64,000 bases of DNA from Hyaloscypha bicolor E. Its lineage: Eukaryota > Ascomycota > Leotiomycetes > Helotiales > Hyaloscyphaceae. The position numbers and the translations under genes were made by a program. Numbering within the stretch: the stretch's first letter is position 1; each line of letters starts with the position of its first letter. Below the pieces are notes generated by a model. The model had not been told where the DNA came from. It ran no database searches and was given only the letters and a program-made list of their open reading frames with translations. Location of the stretch: positions 1,550,001 to 1,614,000 of the forward strand of contig NW_020194691.1 of NCBI RefSeq assembly GCF_002865645.1, read 5' to 3'. Positions 23,824 through 34,250 of the stretch are shown in pieces.

Positions 23824-24126
23824 TATAATAGGTATATATAATGGTATATAGATAGGTATTAGATATTATAGATCTAGTTTCCTATTTTGGGTATAGCTTG
23901 TAATCGGAATTATATAGATTATATGGGATTTCCTAATTAAGTAAAGGGCTTTATATATTTGGCTAAGTACTAGGGAATATATAGGGAGACGCTCCTAGCT
24001 TTGGAAGGGGCATTAATTAGTCTCTTATTAGAATCAATTCTTGGAATTAGTTATATTTGCAAGTATTACTCCGTAGCTTACTTACCTTGACTACTTATAT
24101 ATTACCCTGCTATTATGTACCTTATA
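23824..24126 (+). repeat. 3' LTR (303 bp)
   Basis: Same length as the 5' LTR. Differences are almost all C-to-T or G-to-A in this copy, including the first bases (TG became TA). Confidence 0.9.
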
Positions 24127-24131
24127 CCTAC
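24127..24131. repeat. Target site duplication, right copy
   Basis: CCTAC, identical to 17129-17133. Confidence 0.85.
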
Positions 24132-25461
24132 TTATCTTAATTTTATTAATTTTATTTTTTTAAGATTAATATATATTAATATTTAGCTAGTTTATAAACT
24201 AATCTATTAATATTATATAATAATAATAATAATAAAGTATTAAGCTATTAGATATTTAATTCTTAAATTTCGAGAAAATAAGCGAAAATAAGCGAAAATA
24301 TACGAAAATTATAACTTTTAAACTTTAATAACTTGAAACTTATAAATTTAAATAATATAAAAATTATTTCCCCTAATAAGATTTACTTAAAGATAAATAA
24401 TTTAAAGTTTTAAAGTTTTATAATAAGTAGATTATAATTAATATTAAGTAAAAAATATATAATTTTTATATAATTTATAAATTAATATTAATAAATTATT
24501 AATATAATACTATAAGTCTTTTATTTAATAAGATTAATATTTCATTATTTTTAATACTAGTATTTTAAACCAAGTATTAATAGTATTATTATATAAAAAG
24601 TTATAGATTTATAAACTTGTTTGAAACCCAAGTCACGTGACGAAGACTTAACTGACCTGATTGTACCTCCAACTTGAAACACACCCTGAAGAAAGCCAAA
24701 GACAATCTAACAATTGCAAAACCATAGATGAAGATCTCGAAGCAAGACGTCTCTGAAATGGAAATAGGCTACATGCGACCGAAGTTGAAATCGAAAATGA
24801 AGCAGTCAAGCCACTAACTGGTAAACCTTTGTTTTTGGAAAATAACAACCAATTGAAACAAAGAAGGTTACATTTCATCGAACACAAACAGAAGTTACAG
24901 AACGACCTTTTTGTCTCCATGAGCCCCAGCAAACCCCACGAATGAAAATCCCAACCGCGGAAAGATCAGTCCAGGAACTCTATTGTTAGGAGCTCAAAGA
25001 GGCTCCTAGTCTCGCAAGGATCTCGAACCGGACCCTATGAAAACATATCTACTTTATTCTGTAGACGGCGCTGATATAATAGAACTACCGAATGCAGAGA
25101 TACAATATATGGTAGCGCAGAAGATGAGAGGTGTGGGGGGCTTTGCTCCTGCAGGAGAACATCCTGCGCTATTCGAGCATAAATTCTCTATGATTGGTGG
25201 ATGCACGATTAATAGACTTTCAATACTAGAGGAGGGGAGATTGATAGGTACCGTTGTAAGGGCAGTAAAAGAGGCAACTGTTGTTGCGAGTCAGCTTGGG
25301 AAAGGAGTTTAGGGTGTCAATAGAATGAGACTTTAGGATGTTGGATATATTTGGGGTCTTCATATGGCTAGACAAAAGTTGTGTCCCGTAATCTATTATA
25401 AGACTCTGTCATAGCCAATTGGTTTTTTTATTTTATTTTTTAAAATCTTCTATCATAGTTG
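24132..25461. other. AT-rich island flank and unassigned sequence
   Basis: To about 24,620 the sequence is extremely AT-rich and non-coding, with a small ATA run (24213-24235) and a short tandem GCGAAAATA-type repeat at about 24280-24310. From 24,660 to 24,945 the plus strand has a partly open, protein-like stretch broken by a TGA. At 25037-25312 an ATG-started 91-codon frame is open. Neither resembles a known family and I do not call them genes. They may be remnants of a disrupted gene next to the island. Confidence 0.4.
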
Positions 25462-26481
25462 TCAGGGATTTCCGCCACCAAAGTTCCCACTCACGAAAAC
25501 GACAAGAACGGCAGCATATGCAGCGCAAGCTCCAAAGACTTCAGATCTCTGTGCATTTGTAACTAGGCCGACACAAAGAGCAAAGGAGACGGTGTAGAAA
25601 GCGATTAGGCCCAGCTTAATTCTGGGGCTCGTGACGCTATACAAATGATATATTGCCCCGAACAAAAGAGCGAAAGCCAGGACAATGTTAATAATTGCGA
25701 CGAAGTATTGGAGGCGGCGCTCTGAAAAATAGGCAAGTGAGCTGTCTGTTTTCCGTTTCTTTGGTTTCTGGCACACTGAATCAGCATCGGGACTCGGTAT
25801 CTCTCAATGGGTTATCCACCGCATGAGGGGTGCTTACAATGAACAGCCACGGACAACTGTAACGTATAAAAGACGTGAGTCGGTCTTCTTCAGTAGAATT
25901 TCGCAAGCTCATAAGGTCGTTCTTCTCTTTCTCTTCATAAATCCATGAACCGCGGCCGCCAAGGGTTGGAAAGCTGCCTCTCGGAGAATCGGTATTGTTG
26001 AAAACGTTGCGGAATGCGGTCAATGTTCTTGATGAAGGAGGCTTCAAAGAGGCCAAAGTGCTTTCCAGGAGGATGGCTTCACCTATATCGAGTTATTAAG
26101 GTATTTGCAGCTCGAGAGTTGTTCCTTACGATATTCCTTGAGCCTCTTTCGAATTTGCTTTGCCAGCTTCATTCGCTCCCACTCGCGTGTATTTTTCGGG
26201 TCCGAAGCCTTTGAGCTGAACAAGTTCCAGTCACTGGCAATGCCTTTATCTTCTGGACTACCACGAAAATCCTCCTCGTCGAAGGCATCCTGTCGTGCCT
26301 GAAGTTCTATCAACTCGCTCTGCAGATGGAGTAAATTTCTCGCTGACAGCCTATCAAATCGCCGATAGATCAAGGTGCTCTTGTCCTTGTCGCTCGCGAT
26401 GAAAGCAGCGAGAGAGGGATAGCCTGTCAGATAATATATCTTGATGGCATCTGTCGACTCTTTCTCGGCATCTGAATGCAT
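25462..26481 (-). CDS. DUF6594-type membrane protein
   Basis: A fungal-specific protein of unknown function resembling DUF6594 proteins. Exons on the minus strand are 26130-26481, 25838-26082 and 25462-25767, totalling 903 nt (300 aa). Introns are 47 nt (GTAAGG...ATAG) and 70 nt (GTAAGC...CCAG). The second acceptor must be the CAG before 25767 to keep frame. The N-terminal half is helical and charged (GYPSLAAFIASDKD, then LLHLQSELIELQARQ). Splicing gives the family-typical EYREAILLESTLASLKPPS. The C-terminus has three close hydrophobic helices: VAIINIVLAFALLFGAIYHL, LGLIAFYTVSFALCVGLV and the AYAAVLVVFVSGNFGG end. These are diagnostic of the family. It faces away from the protease-like gene across a 382-bp divergent spacer. 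Confidence 0.88.
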
Positions 26482-26863
26482 TTGCTAATGCGCGGTTGGG
26501 TTACGATAGCCCAACATCAGAAGAATCTTCTTGATAATAACTACATATATGAGTAGCCTCATGCACCCAACAACCCAATTCCAAGATTGGACGTTTTTAT
26601 GGCTGGAAAGTCTGCCTTGCCGCAGGCAGCATAGTCAGACGTGGTAACCGCTGAGTGGATTGTTAAGCGAAGGCAGCACGGCAGGAAGATGCACATCTCC
26701 CCTCGCCCTGCGATCGTCACCAGGCGCTCACAATTCTTCATTCTGGTAGATATTTCGTATCATAGGTGCGACGATATCTGCAAGTTCTTGCCATACCATG
26801 AAATAGTTCCTCTTTAGTCCGAGACCATCAGGATAGCGAGAATATAATCTCGAGCTTGCCGAC
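26482..26863. promoter_or_regulatory. Divergent spacer between the DUF6594 gene and the dual retropepsin-like gene
   Basis: 382 bp between start codons at 26481 (-) and 26864 (+). It holds no credible ORF. Presumed promoters for both genes; no specific motif is claimed. Confidence 0.4.
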
Positions 26864-29404
26864 ATGGCGGGGGTAATCGCAGCCGAGGCTGGCGAGGCTG
26901 GGTCGATAAGGATTCCATATTCGCACACAGTCCAAAATTCCAGGGAAGAAAAATACACCCACAAACAGCGTAAAAACCTTCGCAGGATACAGCTAGAACG
27001 GAGATTAGCACCACTTCCACTGGATCCAAGGAGTTTCCTGATACACAATGAAGACAAAGATTTTGACAACCTACTTCGGGGGATTCAAGGAAACGCTGAC
27101 CGGCCCCAAAGCCTACCTGACAGCGTTGAGAATTTGGAAACTTCAAGCCAAGCGCATCAAAGCTTTTCTCGCACCCTCAAGACCCAGAAGGATCCGATTG
27201 AGAGCAATTCAAGACCTCCTGTCGTTCAACAGTCCGCGGAACTATATAATATTCAGAGAGGTTTCGACATGGCTAACCGAACAGTGAGCATAATTGCCAG
27301 CGCGAAACCACTCTGTACATCTGTCCTTGGAACTGCGAGAGATAAGGAAGATACTGTGCAAAAGGCTGCGATAACTCAAGTTACACGCACGAGATCAGAC
27401 GAGAGGAGACAGAGCAACACGGCAAACGAGAAGGTAGAGCAGCGGAGAACAGGAACGGTCCGACGGGCCAGAAAGGTCCCGAAATTTGCATTTGAGCCTA
27501 TGCGAAAAAAGAACGAGAACAAGAGTGAGGGAAAGGTACGGGATCCCGACACCAAAGTTGACCATAGGCCTACGGCGCTGGAGTTCGAGCGTGGTGGTGT
27601 AGCCGCTGTGGAGGCTCAAGGTGTATTCGAGAAATCAGGAAAAGTCGCAGCCATCGATAAAGAGGGGGGTGAACAGACTTCATCAAATAGTGATTTGAAA
27701 ACACAGAGCCGCGCTGGGAGTTCTGAAACGGGGAAGAAGGTCATGACTGGGGCGGGTACGGGTTCCACGCAACCGACAAAAAGGTGCGTACCCCAGATAA
27801 CTCTTTGAGCCAAAAGCCAAACCCCTCCTACGTCTTATCCCGGCTGACATCTTTAAGGACGCCACGTAAGCTAAAGATGGAGCTTCCCATGATCTTGATG
27901 GGGGAGACAATCCCGTCCACAGCTGATTCGGGGTCAGAAGAAAACATCATTTCCAATGAAGTTATACTGGCTCTGGGTCTTATTATTGATGATGCCCCCC
28001 AGCACCAGCGAGAGTTTCGTATGGGAAATAACCGCATAGTGATCGCCCTTGGGCGCATAGTGGTTGCATGTACCTTTGCACGAGACCAGAGCGTCCAGCT
28101 GCAGTGCTGTTTTTATGTCTTCCAAACTCTTATTGCACCTCTCATCATGGGCATGGCCTTTCTCGACGAGACGGAAACACTCACAAAGAATAAACATCGA
28201 CTCCAACCTCGCAACGCTCCGTTGCAAGGACCACTCGTCTGTGCCTCACTCAACAATCCCAGAAGGCGATTGCGGTGTTTCGTAGTGCCAGAAGGCGTTC
28301 GTTATGTCGATCGAGCCGAGAAGCAGAAATGCAAAACCCTAGTCAATGCCGATACTGGTTCTGAATTGGACTTGGTGTCATTGGACTTTTGCATGAGGCG
28401 CAATCTTGGCATTCGCCGGCTGGACGAGGGCTACTCGGAGATCCAATTTGCTGACGGTAGCATTGGCTCCCTGGTCGGTCAAGTGAAACTCCGAGTTCCA
28501 ATTGGGCGCTGGACAGGAGATGTTCTTGGACGAACATTTTATGTTTTTCCTGATCTGACTTGCGACATGTTGTTTGGGGAGGAGTTTTTGGATGAATTTG
28601 ATGCATTCGACACTTATCGAGACACGGTATACCTGGAGGATGATCTCGAAATAGCTCAAGTAAGCACGATTGTCTGGCTCAGGGCATATGAGAGGCTCCT
28701 CCTTTGGCCCCTTCAGTCACGGCGGCAAAATAGCCACAACGATACGTTGGGACCCGAGATGAAAAGCTCTGAGGTAGTTCTGGACGCGGAGTCAGGAGTG
28801 ACTGCGACCACTGCTCAATCGGATGGAGACCAAAACGTTGAGAATTCAAGATCAGGTCTGGAGGAAGTTTCTCCCCAACCAGCAGGCACTCAATCGGATG
28901 GAGGCCAAAACGTTGAGAATTCAGGGTCAGGCCTGGGAGAAGTTTTTCCCCAACCAGCAGCCACACAATCGACCAAAAGTCCACATAGCCGTGATCTACT
29001 GAACACCCCTTCAGGGGCAGCCTCTGTCTCGAAAAAGATGAGTATCGTAAAGTCGGTCTACAATTGGCTACTTGCAGCTCGACGGAGGGCAGTCCACCGC
29101 TTACGACATCCTCCACCTTTGGGTAAGTTAGTCTACATCAACGGGAAGGGGTACCAAAACTAAAAGGAATACAGCAACGAATTCTGAGCCTGACCTTGAT
29201 GCTCAAATAGATGAACTAGATGCACGAGAAAATCGCCGGCGAGAAGAAGTTAAGAGAATGATCGAGTCCCTTCCACCGCAGGAAAAAGCAAACGCTACTG
29301 AGTTGGAAGTGGAGAAAGGGACTGCTTTCTATCGAGATAGGGGTAATCTGATTTGCTTGAGGGACAAGTACAAGGTTAACTCTGTATCTCAACGTGCATC
29401 TTGA
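26864..29404 (+). CDS. Two-domain retropepsin-like aspartic protease homolog
   Basis: An 804-residue protein with exons 26864-27783, 27858-29122 and 29175-29404 (2415 nt). Introns are 74 nt (GTGCGT...TTAAG) and 52 nt (GTAAGT...TACAG). The first 300 residues are charged and low in complexity. Two retropepsin-like domains follow. The first has the active-site motif ADSGSEENIIS and ends near PLIMGMAFLD. The second has ADTGSELDLVS followed by VFPDLTCDMLFGEEFLDEF. Each is the usual D-[ST]-G-S turn plus the hydrophobic-hydrophobic-G-x-x-[FW]-L pattern of retroviral-type and Ddi1-type proteases. Codons 28816-28965 form two 25-residue tandem units. The final exon is a charged helical tail. There is no reverse transcriptase or LTR, so it behaves as a cellular gene. 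Proteolytic activity and substrate are unknown. Confidence 0.82.
28816..28965 (+). repeat. Two tandem 75-bp units inside the protease-like gene
   Basis: Units 28816-28890 and 28891-28965 both begin CAATCGGATGGAG and keep the reading frame (25 residues each, core QSDG-x-QNVENS-x-SGL-x-EV-x-PQPA). Few substitutions separate them, so the duplication is recent. Confidence 0.85.
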
Positions 29405-30159
29405 GGCGGTGTAGCTTTGTTACTCTTGAAGGCTCTGCATTTGAAAAAAGGGTTAATGCGGGAAGTCGTAGGCGTGTATGTACTAATTCATGATTGGAAG
29501 CTTTTTCGTCTGAAATTTTTCAAACAATCAAAATACCCGAGTCTCTTCTTCGATGATAACACTTCAATGGTTTCAATTTGAAAGGCTATATAGTACGACG
29601 TAACCACATTCACCCTACTTATAAACCAGCCACTTTCAACAATTTCGCTCCACGATTAATTCTTATACTTCTAATACTACTTTACTTAAGTCTAGAAAAG
29701 CTATACAAAGCTATCTCCCGCGGCTTAAAATAGCCCACCGTATTCTAATATTATAGGACGGAATTGCGAACCACGTGTTCTTTGACAAGAGTAGTCCAAA
29801 ATTGCTCTAGCAGAAACCCTGTAAGGGAGCAGAAACGGATTCCCGGACAGAATCCAGTAAGGAAACAGTAGCCGGGGTATACAGGAGGCTAAAATAGATT
29901 CCATATTATAGTGCGCAGGCTGGCTCAGGATACTCAGGCTCTGCTCAGGCTCTGCTCAGGCATACTCAGGCTTTGGTCAGGTACGCTCACCCTCGGCTCA
30001 GGTTAAAGCAGCAGCTGCTCACGTCCAGAGACTACTAAAACGGAACCAGCAAGGATGAGATTAGAGTCTGACTTTCGTAGACGTCACGCAGCCTCCATAC
30101 TCCAGAAGCGAAATCTCAAAGTAACTTCAGTCCCATATAAATCTCAACAATTCCACCTC
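29405..30159. other. Intergenic region with a short direct-repeat array
   Basis: No gene is visible. Between about 29640 and 29760 composition is AT-rich and may be an old transposon scar. A CTCAGG-type repeat array lies at about 29932-30006. Confidence 0.4.
29932..30006. repeat. CTCAGG-type short tandem array
   Basis: Nine or so CTCAGG/GTCAGG/CTCACC-like hexamers spaced 10-13 bp apart (core GCTCAGGCT). The spacing is irregular and there is no coding frame. Confidence 0.55.
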
Positions 30160-31473
30160 TTACGTATCAAACAGAGACTGCTCATCATCTTCACGATCCC
30201 CTCCATTCCCATTCCCGGCGCCATCAGGTATAGGAATCTCAATAATCTCATTATCATCCACAATCTCCCCACCTCCACCGAGATTCTCCTCAAGGAGTGG
30301 GATCTGAATCATCACCTCCTCAATCGGCGAATCCACCAACCACTCCCGCAAAATCCCAGCTGCACCCAACCCAGGACTGCTAGTCCGCACCGCAACATGA
30401 TGCGGAATTGGACTCTCATCGGGGTCAAGGAATGGATTTTCTGCTTGGGGCCGAAGCCGCGGGGTGTCAGGTCTGAATCCGCCTTGCTCTTGTGGAGGGG
30501 CCACACGCTCACCAGCTGTTGGTGGCTGTCTTCTCGGCGCAACGCCCGATGTCAAAATATCCGGGTGTTGGCGGAGCGGGTTCGGATGTGCTCTGGAAGG
30601 AGGAGAACGACGACGTGGAGGCTCACCAGGGACATCATTGTGAAAGAGTGGGGGAGTAGGTTGAGCACCTTCGTTGGCATGAGGAATCCCAAGGTTGGCT
30701 TGGATGCCCAGCGAGTTTTCGTGCCCGCCAGCCTCGACGAGAGGATTACTGTGAGGTACTGGGTCAGGTGGTGTATTGCCAACTATGTGGGTGTCGCCGT
30801 TGGTGCTGGCGTAGCTGAGGTCGCTGGCGTGACTGTTGCAGGTGTTGGGATTGTTCAAATTCGAACCCACGCCACGCATCCACCGCCCGCTCCCCAATCC
30901 CCAGGCAACATAACAGCCAGTCATAACCACAAAATAATTAAAACTCCCTTCACTGAAGGTCTGAGACAGTAACTCCTGAAGAAAGCCATAGATTTTCAGC
31001 AGGAAGAGCGGATGTCTGAGACACATAGCCAATGCAAAGCATTCCCTCTCCACACCTCGTACCCTCCCAATAAAACTATTGTTTTTACTCGTACATCCAT
31101 TCTCCTCGAATCTGTACGCACACTCTCTTATCTCTTCCATATGTTTATTGAAAACCGAGTTCGGAGCAGTGAACACCATGTATGCGAATGGCACGCAAAC
31201 ATGAATGTAAATAATCGTCGCTACGAAGTAAATTTTAAGGACGTAATTAAGATACCGGCGGATTCTTGCAGCGGTCCAGGGTTCGTAAGATGCCAAATAG
31301 ATAGGGAAGCTGTGGCAGAAGAGGAGAAAGATGAATAGTGTTGGTAATCCATAATCAAAAAAAAGGTCGAGGAGGACGAAGCCGGCCATATCTGCGGTTA
31401 TTACCAGGATCGATGCGCCGGTCAAATCTCGAAAATCTTTTTGGGTTTTGAGGAATACACGGGTGAGTGGCAT
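30160..31473 (-). CDS. Unknown three-helix membrane protein with Pro-rich tail (family A, short member)
   Basis: A single-exon gene of 437 aa that I do not recognise. Residues about 25-56 form the first hydrophobic region (includes LFIFLLFCHSFPIYL), 82-102 the second and 178-195 the third. Between helices two and three is a Cys-containing loop (EIRECAYRFEENGC), then RECFALAMCL. The rest is a proline-, arginine- and acid-rich disordered tail of about 240 residues. The membrane part is clearly paralogous to residues 70-215 of the protein at 34251-37172: both have LFCH[ST]FPI, a second helix starting K-[IV]-x-x-x-A-T, paired cysteines in the loop, and EC-[FW]-ALAMCL. Stop at 30160-30162. The ATG at 31473 is the first in the frame. 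Confidence 0.78.
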   Translation of the reverse strand: MPLTRVFLKTQKDFRDLTGASILVITADMAGFVLLDLFFDYGLPTLFIFLLFCHSFPIYLASYEPWTAARIRRYLNYVLKIYFVATIIYIHVCVPFAYMVFTAPNSVFNKHMEEIRECAYRFEENGCTSKNNSFIGRVRGVERECFALAMCLRHPLFLLKIYGFLQELLSQTFSEGSFNYFVVMTGCYVAWGLGSGRWMRGVGSNLNNPNTCNSHASDLSYASTNGDTHIVGNTPPDPVPHSNPLVEAGGHENSLGIQANLGIPHANEGAQPTPPLFHNDVPGEPPRRRSPPSRAHPNPLRQHPDILTSGVAPRRQPPTAGERVAPPQEQGGFRPDTPRLRPQAENPFLDPDESPIPHHVAVRTSSPGLGAAGILREWLVDSPIEEVMIQIPLLEENLGGGGEIVDDNEIIEIPIPDGAGNGNGGDREDDEQSLFDT

Positions 31474-31716
31474 TGCGATAGAGGGTACTATTTTTTCGGT
31501 AAATTTTAGAAGGGGGAGTTAAGAAAGTATTGTTTGTTGAGGGAAAGATCAAAGACGCGCAGAATTGCCGGATGCAGTACTTTGAGGGCGCAAGCGGTTA
31601 TCGAGGACAATCCTTTGTACACTTTCCTTATATCTCATAACAAAAAATGATCCTCTGCAAGCCAACTAAATTTATAGAGCAATTATTGTTCCCTCCATTA
31701 AGCAAGTATTGATTTC
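31474..31716. promoter_or_regulatory. Divergent spacer between two block genes
   Basis: 243 bp between start codons at 31473 (-) and 31717 (+). No motif is claimed. Confidence 0.35.
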
Positions 31717-32712
31717 ATGTCTTCATCAGAACCCATGTGGAATTTGTAAGTTCTCTCAACATGCCACAAGATCTTGCTAACCAGTACCAGTTCAGCATTG
31801 CCGGAAGAGCCAATCGCAGAACATCTAGAGCAGTCCGAGGAGGACGAGGCTCACCCTATCAATCTCGAAGCTGAAGAAGTTCCACCCCAAGAAACGCAAG
31901 CTCAACCAGGGCTAATGGACCAGAAAACGGTACAGTGGTTAATTGACCAACTGAACTACTTTGGGCAATTGGTGCAAGTGATTCACGATGAAAAGATCCC
32001 CGCGGATTGTACGTCCAAAAATCAAAAGCTGAAACCTTGTTACTTATAAGAGGGGTTCATTAAGAAAACGCTGACCTTTCCGCCGTCTGCAGTAAATGAG
32101 ACGCTTCAAAAAATCATGAGGAACACCCAGAATTTGCCCGAAATGATATCAACCTTGGACAGCCTCAACAGCCGCCATCTTCTCTACGAGTTGGGGACTA
32201 ATGTGATTAAAACTCGCGTCCAAGAATTGAGTGAGTGATTTGCCTCGGAACATTTCCTGCCTTGCCATGGCTCTTGATCCCTCAACTCTAAGTTTCATTT
32301 GCTGACTCTCACCGGCTACAGCTGACCAAGGCAAAGCTGCGAATGTTCAGCTGTCAAACTTGTTTCAACTGCAAAGTCAGATCTTTCAGGGGCTTGGGAA
32401 GCAGCTCACCACGCTGCTAGAGCTCTCTGAGCGCATCGATCGCTTGGCAACTGGCGGGCGAAACGGTCAACGAGTCACCTTGCACACTGCTGCAACCGCC
32501 CCCGAGGGTTCACTCTTCAGTCGCGTCATGGCTGGGTGTCGAGCAATTGGGCGATTTTTTGGAAGTCAGGTAAGACGGATTCAAGAGTGCTATTTTGGAA
32601 TTTGGTTGCTAACAACTCGGGCCAGCCTCTTGGCATCTTTGCTGCCATCATCCTGATCGCTGTTATCGTTGCACTGAAGATGTATGAGATGAGCCAAGGA
32701 AAAGAGCTTTAG
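31717..32712 (+). CDS. Coiled-coil protein with a C-terminal membrane anchor, unknown function
   Basis: Five exons: 31717-31745, 31791-32008 (31785 is an alternative acceptor), 32093-32230, 32322-32569 and 32626-32712. Total is 720 nt (239 aa). All introns are GT-AG and the phases agree at every junction. The N-terminal 60 residues are acidic (EEPIAEHLEQSEEDEA). The middle is predicted coiled coil, with heptad-like leucines through LNYFGQLVQVIHDEKI, LNSRHLLYELG and FQLQSQIFQGLGKQLTTLL. The last exon encodes a single helix GIFAAIILIAVIVALKMYEM and a nine-residue tail, an architecture typical of tail-anchored proteins. The last intron (phase 0) lies immediately before the helix. The protein at 33049-34058 has the same architecture. 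No homologous family is recognised. Confidence 0.72.
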
Positions 32713-33048
32713 AGGAGAAATGCTTGCAAGAATGGCATTTCATTACTTCGGGAACATTGATGGGATACGTTTTATATCATCTGTAAATAGAATGTGGTGG
32801 CGAGGGTATGGAAAGAGCGGGGCTGAATTTGGATTTGCTGGCAACACGATTGTATCATAATAGCAATTGAATCGAAATCCACAAGTACACATTTGAAATT
32901 CACTTGAGGTATCCGGGAGTCCATGCGATTGATGCATTTTCAACGAAGAGGGAACTGCAAATGAAAATTTCTGGTGAAGCTGTCAAAATCTCGAAATGCG
33001 TTCCAGCCATAAAGGACCCTAAAAAAATTATCCTATCACTCATAATCT
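32713..33048. other. Convergent 3' spacer
   Basis: 336 bp between stop codons of the two coiled-coil genes. No other content is seen. Confidence 0.45.
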
Positions 33049-34058
33049 CTACTTCCCCCCCAAGTTTCCCAAATTCTCTAAAACAGGTCGTGGATCTTTC
33101 AGCAGCTCCCGCCATCCCGGATTGCTCTCCAAAATCATCCCCACCCTTCCACTCGCCCTTGTCCCCACGAGAACCGGCGCACTTGCAGCGTTCTGAAGCT
33201 CCCGGCACTTAATCCAAATCACTAATAGTGTGAGCACAACCGCCACAACTTTCGGGAAGCCCTGAATCTTGTCAGCAGCCTCGACACTCCTCAGAAAGGG
33301 GAAGTACATACCTCACCACAAACCCACCAAATCACCCTTCTCATCAGCCTCCCCACCCACTGCACCACAATCGCCAGATCCCCAAATAGAGCCTCGAAAG
33401 TATCGACCGCTCTGTGGATATCAGCAGCCTGCCGATCCCTCGTCGCATGCTCAGATATCCAGTGAATACTTCTCAGATCCTCTGCGTGCAGTTTCTCGTC
33501 TTTGAGCCTATTCAATGCCTGCAACTTGTCGGCTTTGTACCTCGCAGCTTGCCGAAGACCTTCGTCATGTCTCTCGTGAACTCTTATATTCTCCCGTCCC
33601 TGCTCAACTAGGAAATTCCCAACCCCGGTTCGGATATCTGTAAATATTCCTTGGAATGCCCCCAAGTGTTTATTTACTTCATCGGCCGCTTCTATCACCT
33701 CTCCTAAGCGATTGGCGATGTCAGGCAAAGGGTGTGTGACAGCACTGGCGGTGAGTGAAGTGCCTGTGCTGGTGGATGGTCCCTCTCCAGGGTCCTCAGA
33801 TGTTTCGTCCGTACTGTCCTCAAAACGCCTGCCTCGTCTGCGTAAACTGGGAGGAGTTTGGGGAAAACTGGGAGTTGGACTTGGTCTGTCCGCGCCAATA
33901 CGTGCAGGCTGTCTCTGTGGAGGGGGAGCACTGGGTGTCCCAGACGGTCGAACTAGGCGTATTTCTGGAGGACTGATAACATCGGGGCGTGGCTGTCCAC
34001 TTGGATGTACGAGGATCGGCGAGGGCTCATCACGCGCTGCTCCATCCTGGTCCGCCAT
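33049..34058 (-). CDS. Pro-rich coiled-coil protein with one membrane helix, unknown function
   Basis: Exon 1 is 33312-34058 and exon 2 is 33049-33261. The intron is 50 nt (GTATGT...TTCAG), phase 0. The protein has 319 aa. Residues 1-105 are Pro/Ser/Arg-rich and probably disordered. Residues about 110-225 are strongly helical and charged (NRLGEVIEAADEVNKHLGAF, then ARYKADKLQALNRLKDEKL). Exon 1 ends in a basic-aromatic stretch (GRLMRRVIWWVCGE). Exon 2 opens at once with the membrane helix KVVAVVLTLLVIWIK and finishes with a 50-residue soluble tail. The exon boundary in front of the helix matches that in the neighbour at 31717-32712, although primary sequence similarity is weak. It is not a family I recognise. 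Confidence 0.72.
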
Positions 34059-34250
34059 GTTGTAATCTCAACTTGCAAATTGAAATGAGAGGTAAAGTAC
34101 GGTAAGAAGTATCAATGCCTATGTTTCGTGGGAAATTTTCTCTTTCAAGTGTTTATAGTGAGAAATGACAAAGCCATTTTGTTGTCACGTTGAACGAATT
34201 GCCGTTTGCGGCCTGCTAGTTGTTGAATCCGGCAATTCTCCACATCACGC
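34059..34250. promoter_or_regulatory. Divergent spacer between two block genes
   Basis: 192 bp between the start at 34058 (-) and the first in-frame ATG at 34251 (+). If translation of the latter starts at the ATG near 34413 the spacer is larger. Confidence 0.35.

Larger units (their letters stand above)
17134..24126 (+). mobile_element. RIP-degraded full-length Ty3/Gypsy chromovirus-type LTR retrotransposon
   Basis: A 6,993-bp element with two 303-bp LTRs and a 5-bp target duplication. The order gag, zinc knuckle, protease, reverse transcriptase, RNase H, integrase, chromodomain can be followed in the plus strand despite many stops. Visible landmarks are gag-like start MAGVLTRRSASAIA at 17508, a zinc-knuckle remnant near 18610-18650, and the RT active site at 19805-19831 with both catalytic aspartates changed to asparagine. 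The FTNFYQRFI block is near 20060, an integrase zinc-binding remnant near 21160-21200, and the integrase MDFI block at 21371. A chromodomain-like C-terminus lies at about 22255-22410. Nearly all lesions are CAG or CAA to TAG/TAA, TGG to TAG, CAY to TAY and GAY to AAY. These are C-to-T or G-to-A changes, as expected from RIP. No frame is intact, so the element is dead. Confidence 0.93.

Noticed and set aside
25037..25312. Open 91-codon frame beginning with ATG beside the AT island
   Set aside because: No recognisable family, no helix or repeat, no neighbouring exon that joins in frame. Kept only as a possible remnant.
29640..29960. Possible DDE transposase remnant
   Set aside because: A short AT-rich stretch gives transposase-like helix sequence in one frame, but similarity is too weak and no inverted repeats were found.
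31774..32049. TTG-initiated frame as the start of the coiled-coil gene
   Set aside because: An ATG at 31717 joins in frame through a small GT-AG intron and gives a normal start.
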